A stretch of DNA of 64,000 nt from NCBI GenBank assembly GCA_031082125.1, contig JAVHLM010000027.1, forward strand, positions 1 to 64,000, in the 5' to 3' direction. Below, piece after piece: positions 8,034 through 16,993 of this stretch (its first letter is position 1; each line of letters opens with the position of its first letter). Position numbers and translations under genes: made by a program. The notes under the pieces were generated by a model. The model saw only the letters and a program-made list of their open reading frames with translations, had not been told where the DNA came from and ran no database searches. Source of the DNA: Candidatus Eremiobacterota bacterium. Lineage in GTDB: Bacteria; Vulcanimicrobiota; CADAWZ01; Ess09-12.

Positions 8034-9248
8034 TTAAGAGGAATCTGCATTTCGGCTGCCCCCGGCCTCCGCAACGTCCGTTTTAAATTTACCTTCAGGC
8101 GGCACCATCCGTTTTCCTGATTTCAGACTGATGGAATGGGTGGGACAAACTCCGATACAGGTCGCGCAGGAAAAACAGTCCGGTATTGTTCGTTCACGCT
8201 TCAGAATTGCCTCCATGACAGAAGACGGGCACGCTTTCGCGCATGCTTCGCAGGCGATACAGGTGTCGTAGTCGACGTGTATCTTGAATATGCTTATCTT
8301 CTCAACAAGCCAGCCCACAAGACCAAAGGGGCAGAAGAGATGACACCATGGCCGGTATATGAAGAGCCCGGCGATAAGTATCGCTCCGATAAATATCCAG
8401 CCATGGAAAGCGACAACAGAGGGTTTATAAATTTTAAAAGGATCGACAGCGCCTATAATATCAAAACCCCACGCGAAGGCGCCAATGGCAAGTGCGCAAA
8501 ATGTGGCGATACGAATTGTGTTAGTCACCACAAAAGGAAGTTTTATTTGAAAAAATAGGCCTGTCCTGTCGTTGTCTTTCCGGTTTAAACGAAAAACAGC
8601 ATCCTGAAGAGTGCCGAACTGGCATCCCCAGGAGCAGATGAATTTATTGGCGAGAAAAACCGTAACAAGGAAGAGTGAAAGGGCAATCAAGCGGGGAGGA
8701 AAAATAACCCCCTTCGTCCCCAAAAGAACAACGGCATCCTTCACGGTACCCATGGGGCTTGGGTCTGAGCCAAGAATGACTCCGAAAACCGCGACAGCGA
8801 CAAAGTAGAAAATTCTCCGAATCTTCGGTGTAATTAAACCCTTGCGCATAAACACAAAAACCATTGTTAAAAAACCGAACCAGAGAGCAAACTTGATGGG
8901 TATAAGCACCCAGTTCTTTGATTCAAATTCTTCGTGTAAAGCACCTTCTCTTGTTATCTTTGAAAGTACCTCTTCTTTCGGTATACCTGTCGCCCCAATG
9001 GTTTTTTGAAGATCCTCTTTCACGGTAATACCGAAGACCTCCTTGAGGACCTCTTTCGACAACCCGTTAACCTTGCCGAATTCTTCAATGGTCATGCTTT
9101 CCATTATGGAGAGTGGTTTCTGCTCTTTCATCTCTTCCGTTTTCCCGCCCATGAGCCGCGCAGATAAAGAAGAAAGAAAGACCACCGCAAAGACGATTAC
9201 CAGAAAGAAAACTGCCGCTTTTACTCCATCAGGTTTTTCAATCATCAT
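8034..9248 (-). CDS. NapH/CcoG-like membrane polyferredoxin
   Basis: 404 residues with an N-terminal membrane segment and about four further helices. It has the paired NapH-type motifs CSWGCQFG (Cys205, Cys209) and CHLFCPFG (Cys302, Cys306). Two 4Fe-4S clusters follow, at Cys330/333/336/340 and Cys358/361/364/368. A soluble insert at residues 45-105 looks like a small helical domain. NapH-like proteins pass electrons from quinol to periplasmic reductases. No such reductase is adjacent, except that the secreted MsrAB lies 6 kb away. GGAGGTGG precedes the ATG. The last ~12 residues are encoded by part of the dispersed R1 repeat, so the native tail was probably replaced. Confidence 0.87.
   Translation of the reverse strand: MMIEKPDGVKAAVFFLVIVFAVVFLSSLSARLMGGKTEEMKEQKPLSIMESMTIEEFGKVNGLSKEVLKEVFGITVKEDLQKTIGATGIPKEEVLSKITREGALHEEFESKNWVLIPIKFALWFGFLTMVFVFMRKGLITPKIRRIFYFVAVAVFGVILGSDPSPMGTVKDAVVLLGTKGVIFPPRLIALSLFLVTVFLANKFICSWGCQFGTLQDAVFRLNRKDNDRTGLFFQIKLPFVVTNTIRIATFCALAIGAFAWGFDIIGAVDPFKIYKPSVVAFHGWIFIGAILIAGLFIYRPWCHLFCPFGLVGWLVEKISIFKIHVDYDTCIACEACAKACPSSVMEAILKRERTIPDCFSCATCIGVCPTHSISLKSGKRMVPPEGKFKTDVAEAGGSRNADSS
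8045..8072 (-). repeat. R1 dispersed repeat, partial copy (3' half)
   Basis: Read on the minus strand, GCGGAGGCCGGGGGCAGCCG matches the 3' half of R1 at 30495-30525. It forms the final codons of the NapH-like gene and lies just upstream of the metallopeptidase start at 8005. Confidence 0.7.
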
Positions 9249-9465
9249 AATTCCACCTCCAGGGGGAGGGCAGGCAATGCCCGTAATACAGTATTCTATT
9301 AACCTCTTCAGGCTTCCCCCGGTTTACTGCCTGTTTTCCCCAGCAGCGCCGCCACTTCTCCCGAAGCCCCGACTCATCGTAGATATTGAGAGGGGCCTGC
9401 CTGTCTCTCATGAAATCGTATCCTGCAATTATCAAGAACCGCCGATCTGCTATGATGGCGATGAT

Positions 9466-9837
9466 CTATTTCGGGACGTATATCACCCTGTCCAGAGCGG
9501 CAAAGTGCTCGTCAGAAGTAATGAGAGTGCAGTTTTTTTCAATGGTCGTGGCGTACACAATGGCGTCTGCCATGGGAAGAGAATGTCTTACGCTGAAATC
9601 TGCGGCGAGCAGCGCCAGGTTGCTGTCCAGAGGCACGGTGCGGGTTTTCATTAACTGGCTTATGGCAATCAATGCATTCTCCTCGCCTTTTTCCTTTTTG
9701 ACTTTCTTGTATACTTCATAAAGAATAATCGTTGGCGTATAGATCGTGGAGAGATCATCAAGATACTCCTCGTACTCATCTGCATGAGGCCCGGCAATAA
9801 AGTATTCAATCCATCCGGTGGAATCAATTACCCTCAT
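9466..9837 (-). CDS. vapC: VapC-type PIN-domain toxin
   Basis: 123 residues with the full PIN acidic set: Asp5 in VIDSTGW, Glu41 in ILYEVY, Asp91 in MADAIVYA and Asp109 in ITSDEHF. VapC toxins are Mg-dependent RNases that cut tRNA or rRNA. It overlaps the upstream vapB by four bases (ATGA), the usual translational coupling, and is expressed from the consensus promoter at 10067-10094. It looks intact. Confidence 0.92.
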   Translation of the reverse strand: MRVIDSTGWIEYFIAGPHADEYEEYLDDLSTIYTPTIILYEVYKKVKKEKGEENALIAISQLMKTRTVPLDSNLALLAADFSVRHSLPMADAIVYATTIEKNCTLITSDEHFAALDRVIYVPK

Positions 9838-10040
9838 ATTCGTTCTGCCTCTTCCCGGAGATTGTGGCTATCCATGCCCCTGAGAAAGCCTCGCAGCTCT
9901 TTTAGCGGTCTTTCAGGCACCAAGGTAATTACTTTTCCTTTCACAAAAATCTGAAATTTCTCTCCTTTTTTAATATTAAGAGCCTTTCTTATCTCTTTGG
10001 GGATTAAAATCTGATATTTGGGCGAAATTACTATATCCAT
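9834..10040 (-). CDS. vapB: VapB-type AbrB/SpoVT antitoxin
   Basis: 68 residues. The N-terminal swapped-hairpin AbrB fold (MDIVISPKYQILIPKEIRKA) binds DNA, and the C-terminal tail (LRGFLRGMDSHNLREEAERI) wraps the PIN toxin. It is expected to neutralise VapC and repress its own promoter. The near-palindrome GATAATATTATATC at 10061-10074 overlaps the -10 box and is a likely operator. Confidence 0.92.
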   Translation of the reverse strand: MDIVISPKYQILIPKEIRKALNIKKGEKFQIFVKGKVITLVPERPLKELRGFLRGMDSHNLREEAERI

Positions 10041-10066
10041 TATATTGTTGTGCTCCTTTTGATAAT

Positions 10067-10094
10067 ATTATATCAGAATTATATATAATGTCAA
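10067..10094 (-). promoter_or_regulatory. Consensus sigma-70 promoter of vapBC
   Basis: On the minus strand a perfect -35 TTGACA (10089-10094) is separated by 16 bp from a perfect -10 TATAAT (10067-10072), in an AT-rich island unlike the flanks. GATAATATTATATC at 10061-10074 overlaps the -10 and could be the autoregulatory operator. Confidence 0.85.
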
Positions 10095-10124
10095 CGATAT
10101 TGCTATCGATAAGCATTGTGGAGG

Positions 10125-10190
10125 ATAGAAGCTTAGATCCCGGCGCCCCCCGGCCTCCGCGGATAGTATACAGGAAATTTCGGGAAGAGG
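10125..10190 (-). repeat. R1 dispersed repeat, copy D
   Basis: Minus-strand reading has AAATTTCCTGTATACTATC, then CGCGGAGGCCGGGGGGCGCC, GGGATC and AAGCTTC, matching copies at 30485-30551, 40214-40283 and 51290-51338. The TATACT box is at 10165-10170. It points at vapB but lies outside the vapBC promoter. Confidence 0.85.
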
Positions 10191-10351
10191 TGCGTCAGTA
10201 AACCGGAAAGTCGTCGATAAAGGAGATTATTTTCATCGAGCCTCCGCAGGCACGGCACAAAAGCGGGTCTGCGCCTGAGGGTTCTGCCGCAGCTCATGGG
10301 ATGGCGAGGGTCCCGGCAGCCTGCAGGGCTTGAATACCAGCCCTGAGAGTC

Positions 10352-10380
10352 TGGACATTTCATGCATTTCCTTTTATAAT
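10352..10380 (+). promoter_or_regulatory. Promoter of the Ycf48-like lipoprotein
   Basis: TGGACA (10352-10357), a 17-bp spacer, then a perfect TATAAT (10375-10380), 38 bases before the ATG at 10418. Confidence 0.75.
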
Positions 10381-10417
10381 AAAATGGCACTATCCTGTGC
10401 AGGAAAGGCAGGTCTCC

Positions 10418-12808
10418 ATGAAGGGAACTACGGTTATTCCAGGCTTCTCCGTTCAGCTTTCAGTGCTTCTGCTCTGCCTCTATACAGCGAGCCTCCTCGC
10501 GGGAGGCTGCGCAGGAGGCGGAGGCGCTGCGGGCGGGGGCTTTTCCGGCGGAAGCCCGGGGAAAGCGAAGGTTGTCATCACCCTCCCCTTCCCTCGGAAT
10601 GGCGCCGAGGGCATCGTGAAGCTCTCGGGAGGCATCGCAGGGGGGAAGGACGAGCTTCTCCTCCGCGAGATCCCCGCCGGCACCGCTTACTTTGCCATCT
10701 ACCTCTATGAGCGCGGCACCACCGATAACGCCGTGCCGCCGGTGCGCGTCGACAGGCCCGCCGCGGGGGACTCGGCGACGGCCACGATAGAAAATGTGCC
10801 CATTGGCTGGAAGACCATAAGGATTCTCGCAAGCAACGCGGCAGATGAGGCATTGGCCGAGTCCACCTTCGACGTGAACGTGGTGGCCGGCGACAATCCC
10901 GAGGTGACGATGGTCCTCACCCCTACCATGTCGCCTCTTCCCTCACCCTCGCCGATGCCCACGCCGACGCTCTCTCCTTCTCCGGTCCCTTCGGAATCAC
11001 CCCAGCCTTCACCCCAGCCCTCCGTTTCTCCGACCGCGCCGCCGGGGCCGGGCCCGGGCCCGTCACCATCGCCTTCCCCCACCTATCAATGGAAACAGGT
11101 CAACCCCGCCTCGAGGGGAAATACCCTGAACGCCATTTGGTGCAGTGATTCATCAACCGGCTTCGCGGCGGGCGAAAACGGCGTCGTGCTGAAGCTCTCC
11201 GGGGGCATCTGGTCGGACAATACCCCGTCGCCCGGTCTCGGCACTATCAACGGCATATGGGGCTACAGCACCGGTCCCTCCTCCCAGCACCTGGTGCTGG
11301 TGGGAAACGGAGGCAAAATCACCTACTCGAGCGATCAGCAGAGCTGGCTCTCCGTCAACGAGGGCACCTCAGATCTCAATGACGTATGGGGCGCCGATTC
11401 AGAGAATGTATTCGTGGCGGGAAACAGTGGCACATTTCTGCAAGGGGACGGCGCCGCCTCCTGGTCCCCGGTCGGCGCATTTTCCGTTGATCTTCATGGA
11501 GTAGCCGGCACTTCATCGAGTAATTACTACGTGGCAGGTGCAAGCGGCGCATCGGGCGCCACCATCGCCCACTATACAGGGTCATGGGCCACAGGGCAGA
11601 TAGGAAGTGTCGGCGATATTCTTTATGATGTGTGGGCAGCCAGCGGGACCCAAGCCTGGGCCTGCGGGACTCTCAATTCAAGCGGCCCGAAAAATATCGC
11701 CTATACCAGCGACGGTGGAACTACGTGGGATACCGTCTTTGGGTCGGGGATCGGAACGCCAAAAAGCATCTTTGGAAGCAGCGCCATTAATATCTACGCA
11801 GGCTTTATAGGGTCGACCGGCTCTGTCTGCCATGATACCGGGGGCAATACATGGAGCGACTCAAGCCTTTTTGATAAAGGCATCCTTGACGTCTGGACAG
11901 ACGGAACCACCAGCTATGCCGTAGGTGAAGACGGCATAATAGTGAAAAAGGGAGCGGGCTCCTGGGATTCCATGGGGGGAGGGGCAATAGCCCCCCTCTA
12001 CGGCGTGTGCGGCTACGGCTCCGATGTGATTGCCGTGGGCACCAATGCGAAGCTCTCAAAAAGCACCTTCTGGGGCCAGATGTCTTCATCAGGCAGCACG
12101 TTCTGGGGCAAAGGGGTATGGGGAGGCCCCGGCAGCCTCGCCTATGCGGCAGGAACTGACGGGAGCGGCAGCTGCGTGGTGCAGAAATACGATGGAAGCT
12201 CCTGGGCAGATGATTATTCCCTTGCAGGAGGAGCGGGGTCAAGTTTTTACGCGGTATGGGCAAGAAGCGCGTCGGAGATCTTTGCGGCGGGAAGAACCCA
12301 GACAAGCGGGGGAGTAATTGCGAAAGGGGATGGCACCGGGTGGACTTACGCCGATGTGGGGACCACGAACACGGTCTTTTACGGGATATGGGGCGATCCG
12401 TCAACGGGCCCGGTCTATGCCGTGGGCACTCCCGACGGGTCAAACGGGGTCATCTATAAATACAACGGCTCCGTATGGAACCTGGACTGGACTACGGATG
12501 CCACCCTGCGGGGCATCTGGGGCACGAGCGGCAGCGATATCTACGCCGTGGGAGGAAACAAGGTCATCCATTTCGGCACCGCGTGGACCGAGACCACCGT
12601 CTCCGGGGCGAACTTCCTGGGTATCTGGGGCACCTCCTCATCCAACATCTTTGCCCTTTCGGCCGACGGAACAGTCTATCACTTCAACGGGAGCTCCTGG
12701 TCGGGCACTTCTCTCGGGGGTATCCTTTATTACGGGATAGGAGGCTCCTCCTCGGGCACCGTCTATGTGGTGGGAGCGGGGGGCGTGATCATGCAGTACG
12801 GCCCCTGA
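10418..12808 (+). CDS. Large Ycf48-like beta-propeller lipoprotein
   Basis: 796 residues, predicted exported lipoprotein (LLAGGC, Cys31). After a Gly-rich tether and a ~100-residue beta domain comes a Pro/Ser/Thr linker (about residues 177-225). About a dozen repeats follow, with the cores IWG...S...YAVG or VWAASGTQAWACG and hydrophobic-W-G spacing, as in Ycf48/BNR-type propellers. These usually act as adhesion or assembly scaffolds; no active site is evident. GGCAGGT lies before the ATG at 10418. The 3' end overlaps, on the opposite strand, the open frame of the convergent methyltransferase. Confidence 0.8.
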   Translation: MKGTTVIPGFSVQLSVLLLCLYTASLLAGGCAGGGGAAGGGFSGGSPGKAKVVITLPFPRNGAEGIVKLSGGIAGGKDELLLREIPAGTAYFAIYLYERGTTDNAVPPVRVDRPAAGDSATATIENVPIGWKTIRILASNAADEALAESTFDVNVVAGDNPEVTMVLTPTMSPLPSPSPMPTPTLSPSPVPSESPQPSPQPSVSPTAPPGPGPGPSPSPSPTYQWKQVNPASRGNTLNAIWCSDSSTGFAAGENGVVLKLSGGIWSDNTPSPGLGTINGIWGYSTGPSSQHLVLVGNGGKITYSSDQQSWLSVNEGTSDLNDVWGADSENVFVAGNSGTFLQGDGAASWSPVGAFSVDLHGVAGTSSSNYYVAGASGASGATIAHYTGSWATGQIGSVGDILYDVWAASGTQAWACGTLNSSGPKNIAYTSDGGTTWDTVFGSGIGTPKSIFGSSAINIYAGFIGSTGSVCHDTGGNTWSDSSLFDKGILDVWTDGTTSYAVGEDGIIVKKGAGSWDSMGGGAIAPLYGVCGYGSDVIAVGTNAKLSKSTFWGQMSSSGSTFWGKGVWGGPGSLAYAAGTDGSGSCVVQKYDGSSWADDYSLAGGAGSSFYAVWARSASEIFAAGRTQTSGGVIAKGDGTGWTYADVGTTNTVFYGIWGDPSTGPVYAVGTPDGSNGVIYKYNGSVWNLDWTTDATLRGIWGTSGSDIYAVGGNKVIHFGTAWTETTVSGANFLGIWGTSSSNIFALSADGTVYHFNGSSWSGTSLGGILYYGIGGSSSGTVYVVGAGGVIMQYGP

Positions 12809-13669
12809 TGAAGGTTCCTGCCGCCCGGCGCCTTTTTTCCGCCTCCCCGTGACCCCCACTAAAGACAGCCAGCGGCCGCCGTCGGCTTCCAGGTTGGGGA
12901 CCTCGGAAGGGAACAATAGCGTACCGGCTTCATCACAGGCGTTTTCATACTGAATCCAGTCTTTGACCGCGTCTTTGAGATGGTCGGCTTTTACCTCCTC
13001 GATACAGCTCATTCTGCTCCAGTGCCTTTGCCACCAGGCGGGAGTGTGGAAGCACCAGCACTCGTCTACCCAGAAGGGCGCCCCGGTGGCTTTTACCCTC
13101 ATAAAGTGCTCCGGCGGCTCACCGGTTATCTCTTTCTTCAGCCCCGGTGCTACGATGCCGATCTCCCCGCCCGGTTTCAGGAATTTGATGAAGTAGGGCA
13201 GGTACATCTCATCCGTGCCGTAGTACTGGTAAGAATCCAGGCTGACGATGGCATCGAAGAAGTCCCCGGCGTAAGGGAGTTCATGCGCTTCCGCGTGGAT
13301 GGGGAACACCTGTTTTTCCATACCCGTTTCCTTGACGCGTTGCCAATTCTCCGTAGCCGTGACCCAGAGATCGTTGGCCCAGACTTGCACCCCGAATTCC
13401 CTGGCTAAAAAGATCGAGCTTAAGGCCTTGCCGCAACCCATATCCAGCACACGCATGCCGGGCTTGAGCTCCATCCGTCCGGTCAGCCATTCCGTCAGCC
13501 AGAGAACGTTGGGCCCCATCCAGCCCTTCAGTACCCACGCCGGGTCGTATCTGGCGGAGCGGGGATATTTTTCGTTCTTAAGGAGCTCTTTCATTCTCTT
13601 TTGAGATATTTTGTTGATCGTATTTTTGCGTAATAATTCGCTTCTTTCTTTTTCGGTTATAGCAGTCAT
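12638..13669 (-). CDS. Class I SAM-dependent methyltransferase with read-through tail
   Basis: The 343-residue frame begins at the ATG at 13669, which has AAAGGAG seven bases upstream. Residues ~60-170 form a Rossmann methyltransferase: MRVLDMGCGKALSS (motif I, SAM loop), WANDLW, AHELPYAGDFFDAIVSLDSY (motif IV) and LKPGGEIGIVAPG. The natural end of this family would be near VGVTGRRKKG. About 65 more codons continue antisense into the end of the propeller gene (12638-12808), so the original stop was probably lost. The substrate is unknown; the family resembles small-molecule or ubiE-like methylases. Confidence 0.85.
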   Translation of the reverse strand: MTAITEKERSELLRKNTINKISQKRMKELLKNEKYPRSARYDPAWVLKGWMGPNVLWLTEWLTGRMELKPGMRVLDMGCGKALSSIFLAREFGVQVWANDLWVTATENWQRVKETGMEKQVFPIHAEAHELPYAGDFFDAIVSLDSYQYYGTDEMYLPYFIKFLKPGGEIGIVAPGLKKEITGEPPEHFMRVKATGAPFWVDECWCFHTPAWWQRHWSRMSCIEEVKADHLKDAVKDWIQYENACDEAGTLLFPSEVPNLEADGGRWLSLVGVTGRRKKGAGRQEPSSGAVLHDHAPRSHHIDGARGGASYPVIKDTPERSARPGAPVEVIDCSVGRKGKDVG

Positions 13670-13746
13670 GATTATTCTCCTTTCAAAGTTCATTTTTCCA
13701 GTTGACTATCTGATGGGAAGGGCGGCCGCTCACCCGGGGAGAGGAG

Positions 13747-15504
13747 TTACCTTGCCTTCAGCTCCTTTGCGTCTTTCCCACCGTATTTCTGCAGAAGTTT
13801 GATTATTTCATCATATTTTCCGGCGTCAAAATCATGGAGATGACTGACATAACGTCGAGTGGCGATGTCAAGAACAGTCTTGGCGGTGGCGGCGCCGAGA
13901 AAGGTATAAACAGTGTTCACCTCCGCTCCCTTCTGCAGCAGGAGCTCAATGACATCCTTATGGCCTTCCTCAACGGCAAATCGAAGCGGGGTCATCGTCT
14001 CATTTCTTATATCGACGCTCTCTTTCATGTCTGCGCCCTTTTCCAGAAGCAGCCGAACCACATCGGCATGACCTTCCCTGGAAGCATAATGGAGAGGCTT
14101 CATGCCTGTAGAAGAGTCTTTGGCGTTGATATCTGCGCCGCTCATAATCAGCAGTTCTGAAACTTCCCCGGTGCCGTGCAGGGCTGATATTATAAGGGGT
14201 GTGGAGCCCGCACTATCCCGGGCTTCTATATCGGCCCCCTGTTTAATGAGGCTTTTCGCGATTTTCACGTTGCCCCTCAGGGCGGCATAATGAAGGGGAA
14301 GCCAGCCGTCAAGCGTGGGAAACTGTTTGGCGCCTTTTTCGAGCAGGTAGTCTGCAAGTGCGTTTCTGCGGTAATAGATCGCATGACTGAGGGGGCTCAT
14401 TGCAAAGATGTCAGATATGTCCATACGGGCTCCCCTGTCGGCAAGACATTGCGCAATTTCCCTTGAGGGGGCATAATACAGAGGTGTGCGCCACAATTCA
14501 TCAATTGAGTTCACGTCCTTTCCATTCTTCAGCAATTCTTTCACATTCTTGATGGTGCCGCTTTTCACCGCCAGGTGAAGGGGCGTGGTTTTTTTCTCCA
14601 GATTATCGAACAGTATCGCGATACCCGCAAGCGCTGCTTCACTGGGGTTGAGACTTTTCAGCTTCACTCCATGCTCTTTGTAAGTCGGCAGATCAAGGGC
14701 AGCGCCCAGTTGAATGTAAGGCCGATAGTAACTGAAGACACGATCACTTGAGATAATGTGGTTAAGAATGGTCTTGCCCTTTTTATTCATGATGAGGGGA
14801 TCGGCACCCCGCATGATCAGAAATCTGGGAAAAGGCTCGAGAAAGCTGGTAATGTGCAGAAGAGTGTCGCCATTGTTGTTCCTTGCGTTAATGTCAGCCT
14901 TGTGAGCAATCATCCATTCTATAATGGGGCCGGCGGAGCTCACCTCATAGTTTTTGTAATAAGAGTGAAGCGGGGTATTCCCTTCTGAATCCCTCGCGTT
15001 GATATTCGCCCCGCTCGCAATGAGGATCTTCATGATATCTATTGTCTTCAAGCCAAAGTGAGACCTGTGCAGCGGGGTTCTGCCATTACTGTTACCGGCA
15101 TTGACATCGGCGCCCTTTGAGATAAGGAGCTTGATGGTGCTCTCAATATATGAATATTCATATCCACTCTCAATCACATCGAGCAGCGGTGTAGTTCCGC
15201 GCTCCCCTTTTTCATTTATCCTTGCCCCTTTCGAAATCAAGAATTCCGCTATCTTTTCCCGGCCATTCATCAGAGCATGTTGAAGAGGCGTGCGCTGCAA
15301 TCGGTCCTTGCAATTGACCAGCCGGGGGTCAGCCATGACAAGCTCTTTCACCCTGTCCAGATTTGAGTCATTGATGGCCCGCCGGAGCTGATCAAAATCT
15401 TCCGGGCTCACGTCACCGGTTTTACCTCCGGCATTCTGTGCCGCCAATGGAAGCGCGGCAGCCAGGATAAAGACAAGCAGGAAAAGAAGAGTGATTGTTT
15501 TCAT
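13747..15504 (-). CDS. Exported ankyrin-repeat protein
   Basis: 585 residues with a cleavable signal peptide (MKTITLLFLLVFILAAALPL, then AAQN). About fourteen ankyrin repeats follow, many with the canonical G.TPLH.A...G....V..L...GA.. core (for example STPLIISALHGTGEVSELLI). Ankyrin stacks bind proteins; there is no enzymatic domain. The ATG at 15504 has GAGAGGTG six bases upstream, whereas the in-frame GTG nine bases earlier lies within that site. It is one of four ankyrin genes here (others at 16342, 30560 and 39007), all predicted exported except the 30560 one. Confidence 0.9.
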   Translation of the reverse strand: MKTITLLFLLVFILAAALPLAAQNAGGKTGDVSPEDFDQLRRAINDSNLDRVKELVMADPRLVNCKDRLQRTPLQHALMNGREKIAEFLISKGARINEKGERGTTPLLDVIESGYEYSYIESTIKLLISKGADVNAGNSNGRTPLHRSHFGLKTIDIMKILIASGANINARDSEGNTPLHSYYKNYEVSSAGPIIEWMIAHKADINARNNNGDTLLHITSFLEPFPRFLIMRGADPLIMNKKGKTILNHIISSDRVFSYYRPYIQLGAALDLPTYKEHGVKLKSLNPSEAALAGIAILFDNLEKKTTPLHLAVKSGTIKNVKELLKNGKDVNSIDELWRTPLYYAPSREIAQCLADRGARMDISDIFAMSPLSHAIYYRRNALADYLLEKGAKQFPTLDGWLPLHYAALRGNVKIAKSLIKQGADIEARDSAGSTPLIISALHGTGEVSELLIMSGADINAKDSSTGMKPLHYASREGHADVVRLLLEKGADMKESVDIRNETMTPLRFAVEEGHKDVIELLLQKGAEVNTVYTFLGAATAKTVLDIATRRYVSHLHDFDAGKYDEIIKLLQKYGGKDAKELKAR

Positions 15505-15513
15505 TGAAGCCAC

Positions 15514-15866
15514 CTCTCTTGCAGCTATTGTGCCACCAATCTGGTGCAGATCGGCATATGAGCGTGCAGGGCGATTGCCAGAAACAGCACTTTCTTGAGA
15601 GTTGCTGCGTGTTATGCGTGGAGAGGTGCTTCATTGATTACCGCTTTTTTTGGCAAAAAGAAAAGTTCGCGCCTTCACGATGAATTCCTTCAAGGTGCAG
15701 CCCCGGAAAAGAGGGATTTTCCGGGATTGCAGGAGCCGTGGCTCGCCCTCCTCCATCTCCATTCCACCGGAGGCCCCTTCAAGTGGCTGAAGAATACGTG
15801 AAAAAGGGCCCGGGGCCCCCCGCGTTGAAGCTTTTCAGGGACAAGGACAGAAAAGGAGGAGAGACC
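15514..15866. other. Divergent intergenic region
   Basis: About 350 bases between two divergently transcribed genes. No convincing -35/-10 pair was found by eye. The 3' part (15822-15884, covering the SD and first codons of the gene at 15867) recurs at 41243-41305. Confidence 0.5.
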
Positions 15867-16283
15867 ATGAAAAAGAGAGCCCTTATCATTATCTTTGCAG
15901 CAGCGCTGCTCCTCGCGGCGGTGATGCCGGCGGCAGCCGGCGAGATCACCATACGCAGGGGGGGAAGCCTCTGGGCCACCGTGGAATCGGGGGGCACCAT
16001 CCGCATCAACGGCTCCATCGTCGGTGAGATTGAGTCCGGCGGCACCGTGAGGAAGAACGGCTCCATCGTCGGTGAGATTGAGTCCGGCGGCACCATCAGG
16101 AAGAACGGCAGCATCTACGGGGAAATCGAGTCAAGCGGCACGCTCCGCGTCAACGGCTCAATCGTCGGTGAGATCGAGTCCGGCGGCACCATCAGGAAGA
16201 ACGGCTCCATCTGGGGCTCGGCAACTCCCTGCGATCTTTTCAGGGTGACGGCGGTCCTGATCTTTTTCTCCGGCGACTTCTGA
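15867..16283 (+). CDS. Exported protein with five 16-residue beta repeats
   Basis: 139 residues. A signal peptide ends at AAAGE. Five tandem 48-nt units (15963-16202) follow, each encoding a GSIVGEIESGGTIRKN-like motif. The short G..Y/V-GEIES-GT-R-NGS periodicity implies a beta solenoid or '5-fold beta-flower'-type structure and also recalls bactofilin-like polymers. The tail (about 22 residues) is unrelated and hydrophobic. AAAAGGAGGA precedes the ATG. Function is unknown; a self-assembling envelope or fibre subunit is possible. Confidence 0.7.
   Translation: MKKRALIIIFAAALLLAAVMPAAAGEITIRRGGSLWATVESGGTIRINGSIVGEIESGGTVRKNGSIVGEIESGGTIRKNGSIYGEIESSGTLRVNGSIVGEIESGGTIRKNGSIWGSATPCDLFRVTAVLIFFSGDF
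15963..16202 (+). repeat. Five tandem 48-bp coding repeats
   Basis: Units at 15963, 16011, 16059, 16107 and 16155. Units 2 and 3 are nearly identical in DNA, so slippage or recombination has kept them alike; units 1 and 4 are more diverged. Confidence 0.9.
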
Positions 16284-16341
16284 AGAGAGAGGGCTCCAGG
16301 GGGCAGAGCCGGCTCCATTTCTGCAAGCGAGGACTGCTGCT

Positions 16342-16722
16342 ATGGCGAATTATGGTAAATATCTGACAGCATTTTTCGGGGTTCTGGTGGCGGGATCCCT
16401 CCTGTTCTTTTTTTGCGGCTGCGGGGGAAGGAGCGACATGAAGAAGCTCTGCGCGGCGCTGCAGAACAGGGACGCCTCATCGGCCGAAAAGCTCGTGAAA
16501 AGAAATCCCCGCCTGCTGGGGGCCGAGGTTGACACGCTCGGCGACACCCCCCTTCAAAGAGCGGTGTGGGCGGAGCACCCCGGGACCGTCAGGCTCCTTC
16601 TCTCAAAGGGCGCGCAGGTCAACAGCAGGGACAGGAGCGGCCAGCCCCCTCTCTACTATGCGAAAAAATACAGGCCGGGGAATATCGTGGAGCTTCTGGA
16701 GCGCCACGGGGCGAAAGAGTGA
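16342..16722 (+). CDS. Small ankyrin-repeat lipoprotein
   Basis: 126 residues. Lipoprotein-type signal (FFFCGC, Cys27) and two to three ankyrin repeats (GDTPLQRAVWAEHPGTVRLL, SGQPPLYYAKKYRPGNIVEL). It begins 58 bases after the beta-repeat protein on the same strand and may be co-transcribed. GCGAGGAC lies upstream of the ATG. An 18-bp piece of it (16660-16677) recurs at 43113-43130. Confidence 0.8.
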   Translation: MANYGKYLTAFFGVLVAGSLLFFFCGCGGRSDMKKLCAALQNRDASSAEKLVKRNPRLLGAEVDTLGDTPLQRAVWAEHPGTVRLLLSKGAQVNSRDRSGQPPLYYAKKYRPGNIVELLERHGAKE

Positions 16723-16993
16723 GGGCGCCCTTCCCCGCGTCAATGATGAAGCTGGTTCCCGAAGGGGTGACAGGTCGGTCATCCTCCCGCACTGCGGCTT
16801 CTGAATGGGGGCGGGTCCTTGCAGGAGCCCCGTCTGCCAGCTATCCTCAATCTGAGTAGAGATCTTACCGCACGGACCATCAATCATCATATCATAGAAC
16901 CGGGAAAGAAACTCGTAGTGGGATATGCACTGAGTCCAAGGGCAGCCGTAACGACTGCCCTCTTGGGGTGCCGGCAGAACTCTGAAGGACCTG
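16723..16993. other. Intergenic spacer between convergent genes
   Basis: No gene, promoter or clear terminator hairpin seen. Confidence 0.4.

Noticed and set aside
9238-9435. 65-codon frame between the NapH-like gene and vapC
   Set aside because: No SD, family or typical composition; it overlaps the NapH start and SD region and is probably a shadow.
10970-11090. Low-complexity C-rich repeat
   Set aside because: Linker codons of the Ycf48-like lipoprotein, not a CRISPR or minisatellite of separate function.
12809-12845. Hairpin plus T-run as a terminator after the propeller gene
   Set aside because: The GC stem near the T-run is only three or four pairs; too weak to call.
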